Shown here: in pieces, positions 10,261 through 21,299 of the stretch | How positions within the stretch are numbered: the first letter of the stretch is position 1 | Layout: the number at the start of each line of letters is the position of its first letter | Notes under the pieces: model-generated | Told to the model about the DNA's origin: nothing | Databases searched by the model: none | Seen by the model: only the letters and a program-made list of their open reading frames with translations | Source: Hemicordylus capensis | Taxonomy: Eukaryota; Chordata; Lepidosauria; Squamata; Cordylidae | Length of the DNA stretch: 64,000 bases | Direction of reading: 5' to 3' | NCBI RefSeq assembly: GCF_027244095.1 | Contig: NC_069662.1 | Coordinates: forward strand, 18,502,501 to 18,566,500 | Program-made: the position numbers and the translations under genes

Positions 10261-10945
10261 TTAGCTATCTATCAACTATCAGTGAGACTTTTGCTCTAGT
10301 GGGCCCAGGCCCTTTCAGAGGTCCAGAGAGACCACTTCTAGCTTTTGAGGCCCTTAGCCATAATAAACATTAAAAATGACACATTAACATAAAATAAGGC
10401 ACCGCGGGGGGGGGGAGGGGAGTGATAACTAATTTGAAATTTTTATTTAACAAATACTTTTCTAGCCTTTTTCTGTGCCCAAAAATGACAATTGTGGTGT
10501 CAAAATCTGAGGCCCCCTTTGTGCTTGAAGCCCAGGCCAAATGGCCCTTCTGTTCCCTCCGCACATGGGCCCTGGGTGGGCCATAATCTTTTTCTTCATT
10601 AGGGAAGATGGGCATTTTATCTCGTTTCTTTGCAGAGAAAAGTGAAAACCTGGAAATTCCACCAATGTTTGGAAGCTGAGGTTAGGGTTTAAAAGTTGCT
10701 ACTGGCTGGTTGCTTTTGTTGCCCTTAGCTTTCAGATGTTAGACTTTAGTTTTAAAACACTGATTTTAATACATATATTTGACTGTTGTTTTTTAACTTT
10801 TCTTGTGACTCACTGAAATCTTTGCTTAGCATATGATTAAATATGATTTAATAGTATATAATTATATTGTGAATAGTTATTTGGAGTCCGAGCAATGGAG
10901 AAATATTTTTAATAAGGCATATTCTGTCTCAATAGTGAAAGGGTT
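10261..10945. other. No gene recognised
   Basis: Contains a poly-G run at 10405-10415 and A/T-rich intergenic DNA. It may include decayed DNA-transposon ends (AGGCCCTTAGCCATAATAAAC near 10350), but the boundaries cannot be set. Confidence 0.4.
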
Positions 10946-10949
10946 GTTG

Positions 10950-11215
10950 TGACGTAAGTAAAGTAAAGTGTGCTGTGGAGTCGGTGTTGACTCCTGGCGC
11001 CCACAGAGCCATGTGATTTTTCTTTGGTATAATACAGGAGGGGTTCACCATTGCCTCCTCCCCACGCAGTCTGAGATGATGCCTTTCAGCATCTTCCTAT
11101 ATCGCTGCTGCCCAATATAGGTGTTTCCCATAATCTGGGAAACATACCAGCAGGGATTTGAACTGGCAAATTCTGGCTTGCTAATCAAGTCATTTCCCCG
11201 CTGCACCAGATGTAC
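10950..11215 (-). mobile_element. tRNA-derived SINE, GCGCAGCGGG type
   Basis: Full-length minus-strand copy. On + it reads TAAAGTGTGCTGTGGAGTCG...CATCTTCCTATATCGCTGCTG...TCATTTCCCCGCTGCACCA. The matching forward structure is described at 5505-5760. Confidence 0.85.
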
Positions 11216-11449
11216 AAAGTGTTTATTTCTGGCAAGACAAGAGAAGTATTTGCTGTCCGTTGAATTCCTAGTAGGGGAATAATGCAAACTTGACATTCTG
11301 TTGTTTGGCCCTGTGTGTATGCGTGGATTCCACCCTTCGCGAAATAGTTGCTGCAGCAGACCCATGATCCAGACTGGACTCTCGGCATGCAGGGAGGGAG
11401 ATGCAACCCTTTCCCTCTCCCACACAGTCCCAGTCTGGTTGGGGTTGGG

Positions 11450-11625
11450 GCTGGGACCATAGCTCAGTGGTAGAGCATCTGCAGAGGGACCCAGGCCTGG
11501 CATCTCCAAGTAGTGCTGGGAAGGACCCTTGCCTGGAACCTTGGAGAGCCACTGCCAGTCAGTGCGGAGAAGACTAAGCTAGATGGGCCAATGGAATAAG
11601 GCAGCTTCCTATATTCGTATGGATC
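11450..11625 (+). mobile_element. Sauria SINE
   Basis: GGGACCATAGCTCAGTGGTAGAGCATCTGC head (box A-like), a shortened box B region and the AACCTTGGAGAGCCACTGCC body, ending in AAGGCAGCTTCCTATATTCG. It has an internal deletion near box B. Confidence 0.85.
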
Positions 11626-11659
11626 ATGGCCACCACAGTTGTGGGTCCTCCAGTCCCCC

Positions 11660-11885
11660 AGGGTTGGGACCGCAGCTCCATGATGGAGTATTTGCTTTGC
11701 ATTAAGGTCCCAAATTAAGTCCTTGGCATCTTTAAATAGGGCTGGAAGAGCCTTGTCTGAAACACTGAGAGCTGCTGCCAGTCAGTGCCAACAATGCTGA
11801 GCTACAACGAGTCAGACCATTGATGCATGTAGGCTAGATGGACCAATGGTGTGACTCAGTATAAGGCAGCCTCCTTGTTTCTAAT
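11660..11885 (+). mobile_element. Sauria SINE, diverged
   Basis: A second copy immediately downstream of the first. It has a degraded head (GTTGGGACCGCAGCTCCATG), the AGAGCTGCTGCCAGTCAGTG body and a partly duplicated ATGGACCAATGG...AGTATAAGGCAGCCTCC end. Confidence 0.75.
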
Positions 11886-11919
11886 ACATCTTGGGAACAT
11901 GAGGGGTGGGCGGCGGGGG

Positions 11920-12060
11920 GAGCACCTTTTACAAGTGGTGCTTTTTAAAAGGTGCTTTTACCAGTGGCAATTATCTTTATGTAGCAGGGGGAGAGCAACT
12001 GGCCCTATCCATCCCCAGCACAGCATCCCTCCATACTGGGGACTCTCCTAGAGGGCCAAA
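11920..12060 (+). mobile_element. Fragment of an L2-tailed SINE
   Basis: Shares CAGGGGGAGAGCAACTGGCC...CCCCAGCACAGC with the elements at 31005-31340, 36880-37135 and 56415-56575. The tail part is missing. Confidence 0.6.
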
Positions 12061-12239
12061 TTTATTTATTTATTTTATTCCTTTTTTTGTTTGTAGTCAT
12101 GATGGGTGAACAAATTTAGATTTGTTAGGCAGGTGTAGCCTATAAGCATTACAGACCGAAATACATTTAACTGTTGTGGTTTTCTCTAAAGAAAGGCCGC
12201 AGAGCTAGCTATGTTTATTGCAGCAAAAGCAATAAAATA

Positions 12240-12360
12240 ATCTTGCACCATCTTAGAGACAAGCAGATTTATTTTAACAGAAGCTTCCTTGGACTGGAGC
12301 TCAGCTGCATCTGATGCAACTGAAATATCTTCAGTGGTCAGATATTTGTAGACTAGAGGT
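12240..12360 (+). repeat. Dispersed repeat fragment
   Basis: The segment with ATCTTGCACCATCTTAGAGAC...GAAGCTTCCTTGGACTGGAGC resembles a repeat I know to be common in reptile genomes. Class not assigned. Confidence 0.4.
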
Positions 12361-12387
12361 GGAAGGGACTTTGGAGGCCTTCTAGAC

Positions 12388-12523
12388 CAGGGATTCTCAA
12401 CCTTGGGTCTCCAGATGTTACTGGACTTCAGCTCCCATAATCCTCAGCCCCAATGGCCTTTGGTTGGGGATTATGGGAGTTGAAGTCCAACAACATCTGG
12501 GGACCCACGGTTGAGAACCCATG
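12388..12523. mobile_element. Palindromic hAT-type MITE (136 bp)
   Basis: Starts CAGGGATTCTCAACCTTGGG and ends with the complement GGTTGAGAACCCATG. A perfect 8-bp duplication TTCTAGAC lies at 12380-12387 and 12524-12531, matching the CR1 host sequence. Confidence 0.96.
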
Positions 12524-12702
12524 TTCTAGACCAACCCCCTGCTCAGTGCAAATGGCCATCCAGACGCTGTTTGGAAACTTCCTCCAGCAAAGGCACCACT
12601 GCTCAAGGCAGACTGTTCCGTGCCTAACCTCTCTCTCAGTCAGGAAATCCCTCCTAATGTCTAGCCTGAATCTGCTTCCTTGCAGTTCAACTCAGTAGTT
12701 TC

Positions 12703-12770
12703 CCCCCTGTACTGGAGCTAATCAGTATGGGATTAGTCACTGAGCATGCTCGAGACAGGCCGCAAATAAT
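12703..12770 (+). repeat. DIRS-like element, left inverted terminal repeat
   Basis: Pairs with the right terminal repeat at about 18352-18410. The shared core includes CAGTATGGGATTAGTCACTG. The two copies differ at about five of the first 58 positions. Confidence 0.85.
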
Positions 12771-13705
12771 CTGCCATCCCCAGTTCTAGTCCTGTCTGCT
12801 CAAGGCTCGCATGCTGAGAGTTTTTGCTTTGCTGGATCTTGGCTTTTTTCTTCAGAACGTTTTGCCTGACCTGCTTTCTCTGCTTTAAAGTGTGCAAGGG
12901 CAGGAAGGAACCTGCCTTAGGCCATTTCTATTATTTTTTAAATGTCCAAAACAGTTTTTTCTTTATAAAATTCGGCTGATTTATTTTTACTTTTGTTTTT
13001 ATTGTTTCTTTCTTTTGGGCTAAACCAGGCTTGTTGCCTCCCTTATGGAGCTTGCCCATGCCAAGGAGCTTCTAGGAGGCTCTCTCTCAGATGGGTCTAT
13101 TGCCCCTGTCCCGTCCACGTTGGCAACTCTGGCTACGGCCGTAGCCATTCCCACCCCGGTGGAGGCACCTGTGGCGATCCTCCTCGCTTCACCTCACAAG
13201 CCGGCCAAGAGAAGTCGACACAGTAAGGAGGGGAAAGGAAGCAAGTTCAAGAAGCCTAAAAAACTTTTGGAATCTGTGCACCTCAGTGAGCGTTTGCTCA
13301 TACAAACCATTTGCAAGCGGTCCAAGCCAAGCATTAAGGAGCAGAGAGCTAAGAAGGGGAAGGATGACCAACACCTGGTGGGTGACTCATTGGCGTCCGT
13401 TAGCACTTCCCCTGTGGTTATTGTCGAGGGGGAACCAGCTGGCCTGTGCAGTACCCCCGCACACCACCCCAACCGACTGACAAAGAGCAGAGTACGTAAG
13501 GAGCCTGTGGGTTCGGAGAAACAAGGAGACATCGCTCAGAACGGTGCTGCGCAGACCGCACAGGCTGGGGGGCCTTCATGTAATGTCTCTCCCCCTTCCA
13601 TGGGGCTGACTGCCCCTCCCTTCCCACCTGATGTGGCTATGTGGCTAAAGGATTTCTTTGCCAGGGAGTGCCTGCCTCTTATTGCTCAACCTCAATTGCA
13701 GGCTC

Positions 13706-14157
13706 CAGTTACGGAGCATGACCGTCAGCAGCCCATGTGTGGCTGTGGCTCCACTCACCCTGCCCCCCATGTCTGATGTCAAGTCATGGGAGGCGTGGTC
13801 TGGCTCCCGAATGGAGCCCCGCGGCTCCGTTCAGGAGTGTGTGTCAGGCCAATACTGCATTTGCAGCACTGGCCATTTAACTCCCGAAGGGGCCACACGG
13901 CCCCTTTGGGAGCTAGTGGAGCAGCTCTTCGCTGCATTAAGGCAGGGAAAAGCTGCTTCTGCCCACACCGTGAATGCAGCGCTGGCCATTTAACTCCCGA
14001 ACGGGGGCCACGCAGCCCCCGCTCGGTAGCTAAACCAGCACCCCTGTGTCTGACGTCAGACGTGGGGGTATGTGTGTCAGGGCCGCGGGGCACGGCCCCT
14101 GATTGGGCGCGACCCAGGTTCTTTGAACCTGTTGGCCCAATAGTGGCTCCACCCCTG
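13706..14157 (+). mobile_element. hAT-N2 element inside the DIRS gag region (452 bp)
   Basis: Ends CAGTTACGGAGCATG and GTGGCTCCACCCCTG match those of the 618-bp relative at 27568-28185. A perfect 8-bp duplication GCAGGCTC occupies 13698-13705 and 14158-14165. The interior has repeated GGGGCC/GGCCCC hairpins and one perfect CRE palindrome TGACGTCA at 14051-14058. It is younger than the host element. Confidence 0.93.
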
Positions 14158-17100
14158 GCAGGCTCCTCCAGCTCCCTTGCAACCTTCCCACCCTCCCCCT
14201 GAGGTGTCTGGCTGCCCCAATTGGCCTTTGCAACCTAACAGGTGCTTGTCCTCGTCTTCCTCAGATTCTAGTCCAAGGAGGGAGGCGATTCCCCTAATGG
14301 AGCATGGGCGGTTTGCCCCCAAGCCACCTAGCTTAGACACAAGAGGTAGCTTCCAATGTCTTTGTCTGCCTCAGACACTGAGCAGAGGCCTCCCAAATAC
14401 CCTTGAGAACCCAGGGTACCATCCCAACCAGCTGCCCCAGTGGGCCCAGTGTTGCCACCTAGTCTGCTCCTAGCCTACCTGCTCAGCCCTTACCTAACCC
14501 CATTCCCTTCATTCAGCCTGCTGCTGAATCAGACCCTGAGTCACACATGCCATTGCATAAGGTCTCGGATAGAGAAAAGGGTGAGCTCTCAGAGGAAGAA
14601 ATTACTCCTGTGGCACCCATTTCTGCACGCCTTTTTACATCTTCTGATTTTGATGTCCTCTTATCCAAAGCTAAGCAGGCAATTATTAATGTATCAGTGG
14701 ATGTGGCACCACCTTCAGAATTAGATGAGAATGTATTCCCTTCCTCTTTGGCTCCCTCAACTTCTGTGCCTTTTCCATCTGTTTAAACAGATGATGCTGG
14801 CAGAATGGCAAAACCCAGCATCCTGCAGGCCCATTAGCTCCTATCCTAGAAAACACTATACCTTATCACCTGAGGTAGCCTCTTTGCTGGCTACGCCCAG
14901 GGTGGACCCACCCATTGTTCAGATGGTATCTGGGACTCTCCTAAATCAGGAGTCTCTAAAGGAGTCTCTAAAGGAGTCCTAAATCAGGAATCAGGAGTCA
15001 GGAACAGCTAAGGTCTATAGAGGACAAAATGTGTGATCTGTTGCTAAAAAGGGCCCATGAGGCCTCTTCCACAGTGATTAGAGCAGCCACAGCTAACTCC
15101 ATTTTTGCCAGGGCTTCAGTTTTATGGGCTAAGCAATTGGCACCCTTAGTGCCCCCAGGAAATGCCAAATTAAGACAGAGAATTAATAAAATGGCTAAGG
15201 CTGTGGCCTTCATGGCAGACTCAAATCTTGACTGTGTCCAACAGGCCTCGGGAGCCTTGTCCTTTGGGGTAGTTTTGCGCAGATTGGTGTGGCTCAATGG
15301 ATGGCAGGTTGATTGTAAATCTAAGATCGCATTAACAGCCTCCCCTTACTCGGGTACTAACCTTTCTGGCCTCCCCTTAGATCTGGTTCTGGTGGAGACC
15401 AAGGATAAAAAGAAGCCTATGCCTACCACCAGAAGAGATTACCGCAGAGGGTTTCGCAACCCAGGTAGCTCCTTCCATAATCAGACAATTTCACAACCTG
15501 CCTTCCTTTCGCACAGGAGACATCAGGCAAACCAGCTTTAGAGGCGCTGGAAGGTACCAGGAGGCCACAAGGCAGGGGGTCTTCCAGACCACAGGGCAAT
15601 AGAGCCCCTAACGCGATTGCCCACTATAATAAATGATAATGACTACCTGCCCATAGGGGACAGGCTTCAGCAGTTTGCCCTCACGTGGCTGTCCACAATC
15701 CAGGATTAATGGGTATTTGACACGGTATCCAAAGGTTATTTCCTGGATCTGTCACTCATACCTCGCGATTTCTTCTTTGTTACCCCCCATTCCCGGCGGA
15801 TAGGAAAACATCTCCTGATGACTGAAGTGATCCAACATCTTCTTCGGACTTGGGTGATCAAACGTGTTCCTTGGATGCTAAAATGTTCAGGTGTTTACTT
15901 GCTACTATTCCTTGTGCCCAAGAAGGATGGGTCCTGGAGGGCAGTTCTAAATCTCAGATGTCTCAACAGGTTCATCAAGAAGAGGAAATTCAGAATGGAG
16001 TCCCTACGGTCCATCAAGCAGGCAGTTCTTCCAAACGACTTCCTCACGTTGGTGGACATTTCAGAGGCGTACCTCCATATCCCTATCCTCCTGGAACACA
16101 GGAAATTCATCCGCTTCTTCTACAACAACTGCCATTATCAATATCAGGCTCTCCTGTTCAGCCTAGCCTCGGCTCCACGGGTGTTCACAAAGATTATGGC
16201 GGCCCTCACAGCCCATCTCCGCCTACAGGGGTGTGCATCTATCCGTATCTAGACTTCATTGTGAATCTGGACAAGAGTCACCTACTCCCCTCGCAGTTGC
16301 TTCAACACTTAGGGGTGGTCTTTTGCACCATTCCAGCGATGGTGACACTTCCTACAGAAAGGAAGACCAAGATAACATCTGCCATCTTCCCCCTACTTTG
16401 TGCCACATCAGCGGACCTGATGCTGTTAGCCCAGATTTTGGGGCTGATGATCGCCGCCATGGAATGTACCCCCTAGGTCAGGTGGCATTCGCAGCCCCTT
16501 CAATGGCTTCTTCTTCCATTCCAGGAAGCCATTATGGCTGTGACTCATATCCCAGTACCCCTCTTGAGCTGGGTCAAGAATTCCTTCCTTTGGCAGCTCT
16601 CCCCAACGCTGGAGAAGGGTCTGCCATTCACGGAACCACAGAGGATCCTGATCACAACCGACTCCAGCCTCATAGACTGGGGAGCAGTCTGCAAAGATCA
16701 CCCAGCCCAAGAACTCTGGTCCTCATCAGAAAGGAAATGGAACATCAACCAACTGGAGCTCAGGGCAGCCAGACTAGCCCTTCTACATTTTCAGAATTTG
16801 ATCCAGGTCAAGCATGTCCTCCTCAGGACAGACAACACCACCACCAAAGCCCACATCAGTCGCCAGGGGGCACTCGCTCCAAGGGGCTGATGAAGGAATC
16901 CAGCCTTCTCTTTGCTTGGGCCGAAAGGCATCTCCCATCCTTAACCGCAGAACACCTAAGCGGAGTGGACAACCAGCAGGTGGATTGGCTAAGCTGTCAG
17001 TTGGTCAATCCCTCAGAATAGAAACTACATCCTCAGGTTTTTCGTCAGATGTCCAAGCACCTGAATGACAGACCCTTCTCCAGCTCGAGTTACGTTTAAA

Positions 17101-17952
17101 ACCGTCCACCTTGAAATGGCAAGTCTCCGCCTTGGCTTTGGTTCTGGATATCTCGGATCCGGGGACGCAGTCCTTGCACCCGCACATCTCTTGTTTTCTC
17201 AGGGGAGCTTCCAATTTGGCTCCTCCGCCGATGCCTCATTTCCCCTCATGGAACCTCAACAAGGTGCTGAATGCCCTCACCTTACCACCCTTCGAGCCCC
17301 TGAGTTCCATCCCTCTGAGGATTCTCACATATAAGACCCTTTTCCTAGTGGCCATCACATCGGCCCTCAGGGTTTCAGAGCTAGGGGCTCTCTCGGTCCA
17401 CAAGGAACTGTGCATCTTCCAGCCTGATGAGGCTATTCTGCAGTTGGACCCTGCTTTTTTGCCAAAGGGTAATACAATTTTCCATCACCCCCAGGATGTC
17501 ATCTTACCCTCCTTCTGCCCCAGCCCTTTTCATCACAAAGAAAAGCTCTGGCAAAAGCTAGATGTCCGTCGCACCTTGCGTTTCTACATCCGATGCACCA
17601 AGGATACCAGGCAGTCAGATGCTGTTTTTGTGTCTTTTCAATTTCATAATCTAGGCCAGAAGGCGTCAAAATCCTCTTTGGCGGCCTGGATTAGGGCATG
17701 CATTAGACTTGTGTATGAGTCTCAGAAACTGCTCCCCCCGGCGGGTATTATGGCCCACTCCATCTGTAGCGCTGCGGCGTCCGCAGCTTTCCCTACCCAA
17801 GCACTGCTGGCTGATATTTGCAGAGCAGCAATGTGGAGCTCGGCCACTATCCGTCACTACAAGATTCCTTCATTTGCTTCTTCTCAGGTGACATTTGGCC
17901 ATAGGGTTCTATAACAGGTGGTCTAAAACATCCTCTCCCACCCAGGTCTTTG

Positions 17953-18060
17953 GGGATACTGCTTGGGCATGTCCCATACTGATGAGCTCCAGTACAGGGG
18001 GAAAAGGAACATTGGTCTTACCTGTGAAGGGTTCTTTTCCCCTGTAACTGGAGCTCATCA
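17953..18060. repeat. DIRS-like element, internal complementary region
   Basis: Contains, back to back, TCCCATACTGATGAGCTCC in the sense of the right terminus, a segment complementary to the extreme right tail (CATTGGTCTTACCTG...), and CCCCTGTAACTGGAGCTCA in the sense of the left terminus. This circular-junction template is characteristic of DIRS replication. Confidence 0.85.
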
Positions 18061-18351
18061 GGCCCTCCTGGATTTTTTTTCTCAGGGTACCCTGGCTATT
18101 CGTACTTTGTATATAGTTGGAAGGGCTAGGTCATTTTTGGGAGGAGGCAGCTTCCAGGGTTATAGTTCTATTTCCATACCGCTCTCTCTGTCTCTTTCCC
18201 TACCTTTTCCTCATTCGTTGGAGAGTTGTTTCTTGAAACTTTCATTTTTTAGTTTGGTATTTTCTAGCAAGGCCTCAACCATTCACCACTCTTCGCTTCA
18301 GTCCTGGAACTAGGGATGGTACCCTCTGGCAAGAGGAACTATCATTTGATT

Positions 18352-18453
18352 ATTTCCGGCCTGTCTTGAGCATACTCAGTGACTAATCCCATACTGATGA
18401 GCTCCAGTTACAGGGGGAAAGAACCCTTCAAAGGTAAGACCAATGTTCCTTTT
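18352..18453 (-). repeat. DIRS-like element, right inverted terminal repeat with tail
   Basis: Complement of the left terminal repeat, followed by about 40 bp (GGGGGAAAGAACCCTTCAAAG...) with no counterpart at the left end but complementary to the internal region at about 18000-18040. The asymmetry is normal for DIRS elements. Confidence 0.85.
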
Positions 18454-18794
18454 CGTCCTGCCCTGGAGCAACAGATAATAATGCTGCTGCTTCTCCTCCT
18501 CCTATGTGATGTTGTTTCTGAAGTTTCAAGACAGCTGTTATGTCTACCTTAGTCTTCTCTTCTCCAGGCTAAACATAGCCAACTCCTTCAACCATTCCTC
18601 ACAGGACATGGTTTCCAGACCCCATCACCATCTTTGCCCCCCTCTGAACCCACTCCAATTTATCCGTGTGCTCAGTGTATACAAAATAATGCCCAGAACT
18701 GTACACAGCATTAATCTAAGTAAGGTATGATGGCTTGTGATTAAGTCACTATGCACATGTGTAGACACACAATTCTCTATATACCTCTGTGTGT

Positions 18795-18827
<33 letters not shown>

Positions 18828-18830
18828 CAC
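18795..18830. repeat. (AC)n microsatellite
   Basis: ACACAC tract with one AAAC interruption. Just downstream (18836-18950) is a degraded MITE-like segment containing two GTTGGAG(A/T)TGATGAGAGT copies. Confidence 0.9.
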
Positions 18831-18999
18831 AGCACACCCATCATTCCCAGCAGAAAAATTACAGTTGGAGATGATGAGAGTTGGCTATTACAGTTGGAGT
18901 TGATGAGAGTCCAACAGCAACTAGGGAGTTTCATGTTGACCACCTCTGGGGGTGGGGGTGGGCTAAACAGTGGGTCAAAAAGACCATGAAATGCAAGAG

Positions 19000-19861
19000 G
19001 TACAGCCCATGGCATTCCAGTACAAAACTCCTGCATATACAATTCACAACAGCAATAACAAGGTGATGGATAACACTGCAATCATCTTAGCTTTGCTGTG
19101 CTAATTTTACACCTAAAATGGGGTAGGGGGCAGGGGACCTTGGCCTTCGTTTGGTCCTACATGAATACAATCAAACTAACAGATACATTCTAGCCCAGCA
19201 GTTTTGCCTAGGAATCTCCCTTGGATGTTCTTTTGTTGAAGAATGGCAAGTTTGAGGTCAGAGGAGACAGCTGTGGAGACTGAAATGTTCTCCCACTGGT
19301 TTCTGGATGTTGCCATTTTTAATGTCCGATTTGTGTCCACTTATCCTTTTGTGTAAACACTGACTTGTTTGTCCTATGCAGACAGCAGAAAAGCTGAGCA
19401 ATCTAATTCTGTGAGGAGGCTGGGACTCTCAGGGCACTTTTGCGGTTCCTTCCTCTGATTTCCTTCTTCAGTTACCCTACATCTATTGCATGAGTAAAGA
19501 CTCAAAATCTGGAGTCCTAGATACAGATTTAAGAAATGGAGGAGCCCCAGGAAGTATGATGCCAAAGGGTGGGTGCATAACAGTTGGTGAAGTGAACTAA
19601 AGGTGAGTCTTTTGGAGTCAGGCACTTTAAAAAGAAAAGGGTGTTCACATCCACTCCATTTATTACAATACTGGCAATACAATTGTCTATACCAAACCTG
19701 GTTACTAGAATGCATGTTTCTAAAATGTAGGGGTGGAGTTAAGACCAGGATTGGGCTTGTTCACATGTGATCCAGACTGACTCTGGATTTACGTGGCTCT
19801 GGCCACATAGTAATCAGAATTGACTAGATTTATATCAAAGACAGAAGTGGTGGCTGAAGGA
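19000..19861. other. No gene recognised
   Basis: Intergenic DNA without repeats I can name. The open frames are short and unsupported. Confidence 0.45.
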
Positions 19862-19997
19862 CAGTGCTCCGTGTAACAGGGATTCCCAAATGTTGTTGAC
19901 TACAATTCTCATAATCCCCAGCCAAAAACCATTTCAGCTAGGGATGCTGGGCATTGTAGTCAACAACATCTGGGAATCCCTGTTACAGGAAACACTG
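19862..19997. mobile_element. Palindromic hAT-type MITE, CAGTGTTCCC subfamily
   Basis: Inverted ends CAGTGCTCCGTGTAACAGGG and CCCTGTTACAGGAAACACTG frame a TTGTTGACTACAATTC core. This end sequence differs from the CAGGGG subfamily and is shared with 49141-49277. The flanking 8-mers are only weakly alike. Confidence 0.8.
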
Positions 19998-20009
19998 CTC
20001 AAGACCTGT

Positions 20010-20181
20010 GCACCTGAGGCAGGGCACCAAGTGTTGTTTTCCTTGAGTGCATCCTCCTCTCTCTCTTTTCCTTTTCCTTTAAAGTGGAGGGAAGGAGGGC
20101 ATCTTGCTGCTTCACTGGTGCCCCAGTCACCTGCTGCCTGAGGTGGTGGGCTCGCCTCGCCTCATGGAAGGGCTGCCCCTG
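20010..20181 (-). mobile_element. hAT derivative fragment, CAGGGGCAGCCC end
   Basis: On the minus strand the end reads CAGGGGCAGCCCTTCCATGAG and continues GGCGAGGCGAGCCCACCACC. The same end recurs, diverged, at 58980-59042 and at about 40607-40655. The other terminus is not clear. Confidence 0.5.
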
Positions 20182-21044
20182 AAAAGGCAGTTCTGTAATT
20201 GCAATCAAAAGGGGCTCTGGATTTTCCCCAGTGAGACCAGGCTTTATCCCAGACTTTACGCTAAAACCTTTATCCAGAGAAAGTAACAGAATCTGCTGAG
20301 CTCCTGCATTATTGGGAATCATCCAGAATTTATCCTGCAGGAAAGAACAGATCCTCTTGTTCCCATTTAACAAACAATTTACAATAACAATAGCTCATTT
20401 ACTTCAGTCCAAAAACTGTGCCTATCCAGTTCCCCGCAGCTGTATTCTGGAGTGTAGAAATGCAGCTAGGGTTCCTGTGTGCTCTGCCTGTCCATCTGTC
20501 TGGTGTGGGAAGCTTTCAGATCTCTTTCCAAGATGCCAACATGCCCACACCCTGCAGCAGCAGTGAAATGCAACACCCATCTGAGTGAGTCAGCTATCCC
20601 TAGGGATAATCTTGGCATGGTGACAACTCTAGGGATCAACTGGAGGAACAGTTGTATGCAATCCAGGTAAGTGGAGCTGTGATGAGCAGGTGTGGGTGAT
20701 GGGGGACGGCTGCCCGGAGAGCACTTGAGACGAGGAGCATTAAGGAAAGATCCCTTTGCCCTTGGAACGGATTGTGAAGAAGCACTGTTGTCCCAGTGAA
20801 GAGATCAGACAGGTGCGTACCTGAAGGAAGTGGGAAAGGCTTGGTTAAAGCCAGAGTGTGCTTGAGGAGAGGGAACTGATTGAATATGGGTATGCATGTG
20901 GCAAGCTGCAAGGAATTTGTGTGTGTCAGGGATAAGGTCGTGTGAGAACTGGCTTCAAGAGGCACACTGGTGGCATTGCTGATGGCAATCCTGCTTGGTC
21001 TCCTTGCTTGTTTCTAAAGGAATGGATAAGAAGGCTATGGGGCA
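20182..21044. other. No gene recognised
   Basis: No repeat or exon is recognised in this stretch. A 109-codon minus-strand open frame at 20636-20965 has no domain signature. Confidence 0.45.
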
Positions 21045-21290
21045 TGGAAAGTCATAGAGCAGAAAGGAGTGTGGAGAGAGTGAGTAAAGGATAAGAAAGA
21101 AGAAAGGATGCAAAATAATGAACAGAAATCAAAAGAATAAGGAAAATAAGGGGAGGGGGGAATTAGAGAGAGAGAGAGGAGGAAATAGAAAAATGAGGAA
21201 GGAGAAAATAAGAGAAAGCAAACAAGAGAAATAGGATACATAGAATGGGATAGATGGATGGATAGAAAGAAAGAAAGAAAGAATCCCAAA
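21045..21290. repeat. Purine-rich (GA/GAAA) low-complexity tract
   Basis: About 245 bp almost entirely of A and G on the + strand, ending in GATGGATGGATAG and a short (GAAA)n run. The minus strand is a polypyrimidine tract, and the open frames there are low-complexity artefacts. Confidence 0.9.
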
Positions 21291-21299
21291 TAGCCTACA

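Larger units (their letters stand above)
12703..18453 (+). mobile_element. DIRS-like tyrosine-recombinase retroelement, broken fossil
   Basis: About 5.75 kb with the plan expected of DIRS elements: inverted terminal repeats, an internal complementary region, no LTRs and no target duplication. Parts in order are a gag-like region (about 13045-15541, split by a hAT insertion), reverse transcriptase (about 15820-16250), RNase H (about 16530-16890) and a tyrosine recombinase (about 17111-17914). Assignment rests on an RT core (VPKKDGSWR), an RNase H core and the recombinase motifs RVSELGAL and IRHYKI. It is broken in several places, roughly five or more. Age is moderate: the ITRs still match closely, yet a hAT element has since inserted. 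Reads as an inactive relic within a CR1 copy. Confidence 0.88.
12365..18740 (-). mobile_element. CR1 LINE 3' region, split by a MITE and a DIRS-like element
   Basis: On + the left part (12365-12387, 12524-12702) reads ...CTTCTAGACCAACCCCCTGCTCAG...GTTCAACTCAGTAGTTTC. The right part starts at 18454 with CGTCCTGCCCTGGAGCAACAG and continues through TCTTCTCTTCTCCAGGCTAAAC and CCAGAACTGTACACAG. Joining the flanks restores a normal minus-strand CR1 3' region, so both inserts landed in one pre-existing copy. Confidence 0.88.

Noticed and set aside
11450-11885. Possible tRNA genes (box A/B-like motifs)
   Set aside because: The motifs belong to Sauria SINE heads. No cloverleaf with a complete acceptor stem could be drawn.
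13194-14340. Overlapping open frames around 13.2-14.3 kb in other frames and strand
   Set aside because: They are shadows of the DIRS-like gag region and of the inserted hAT-N2 element.
21045-21290. Hydrophobic minus-strand open frames rich in Phe, Leu and Ser
   Set aside because: They translate a polypyrimidine tract and are low-complexity artefacts.
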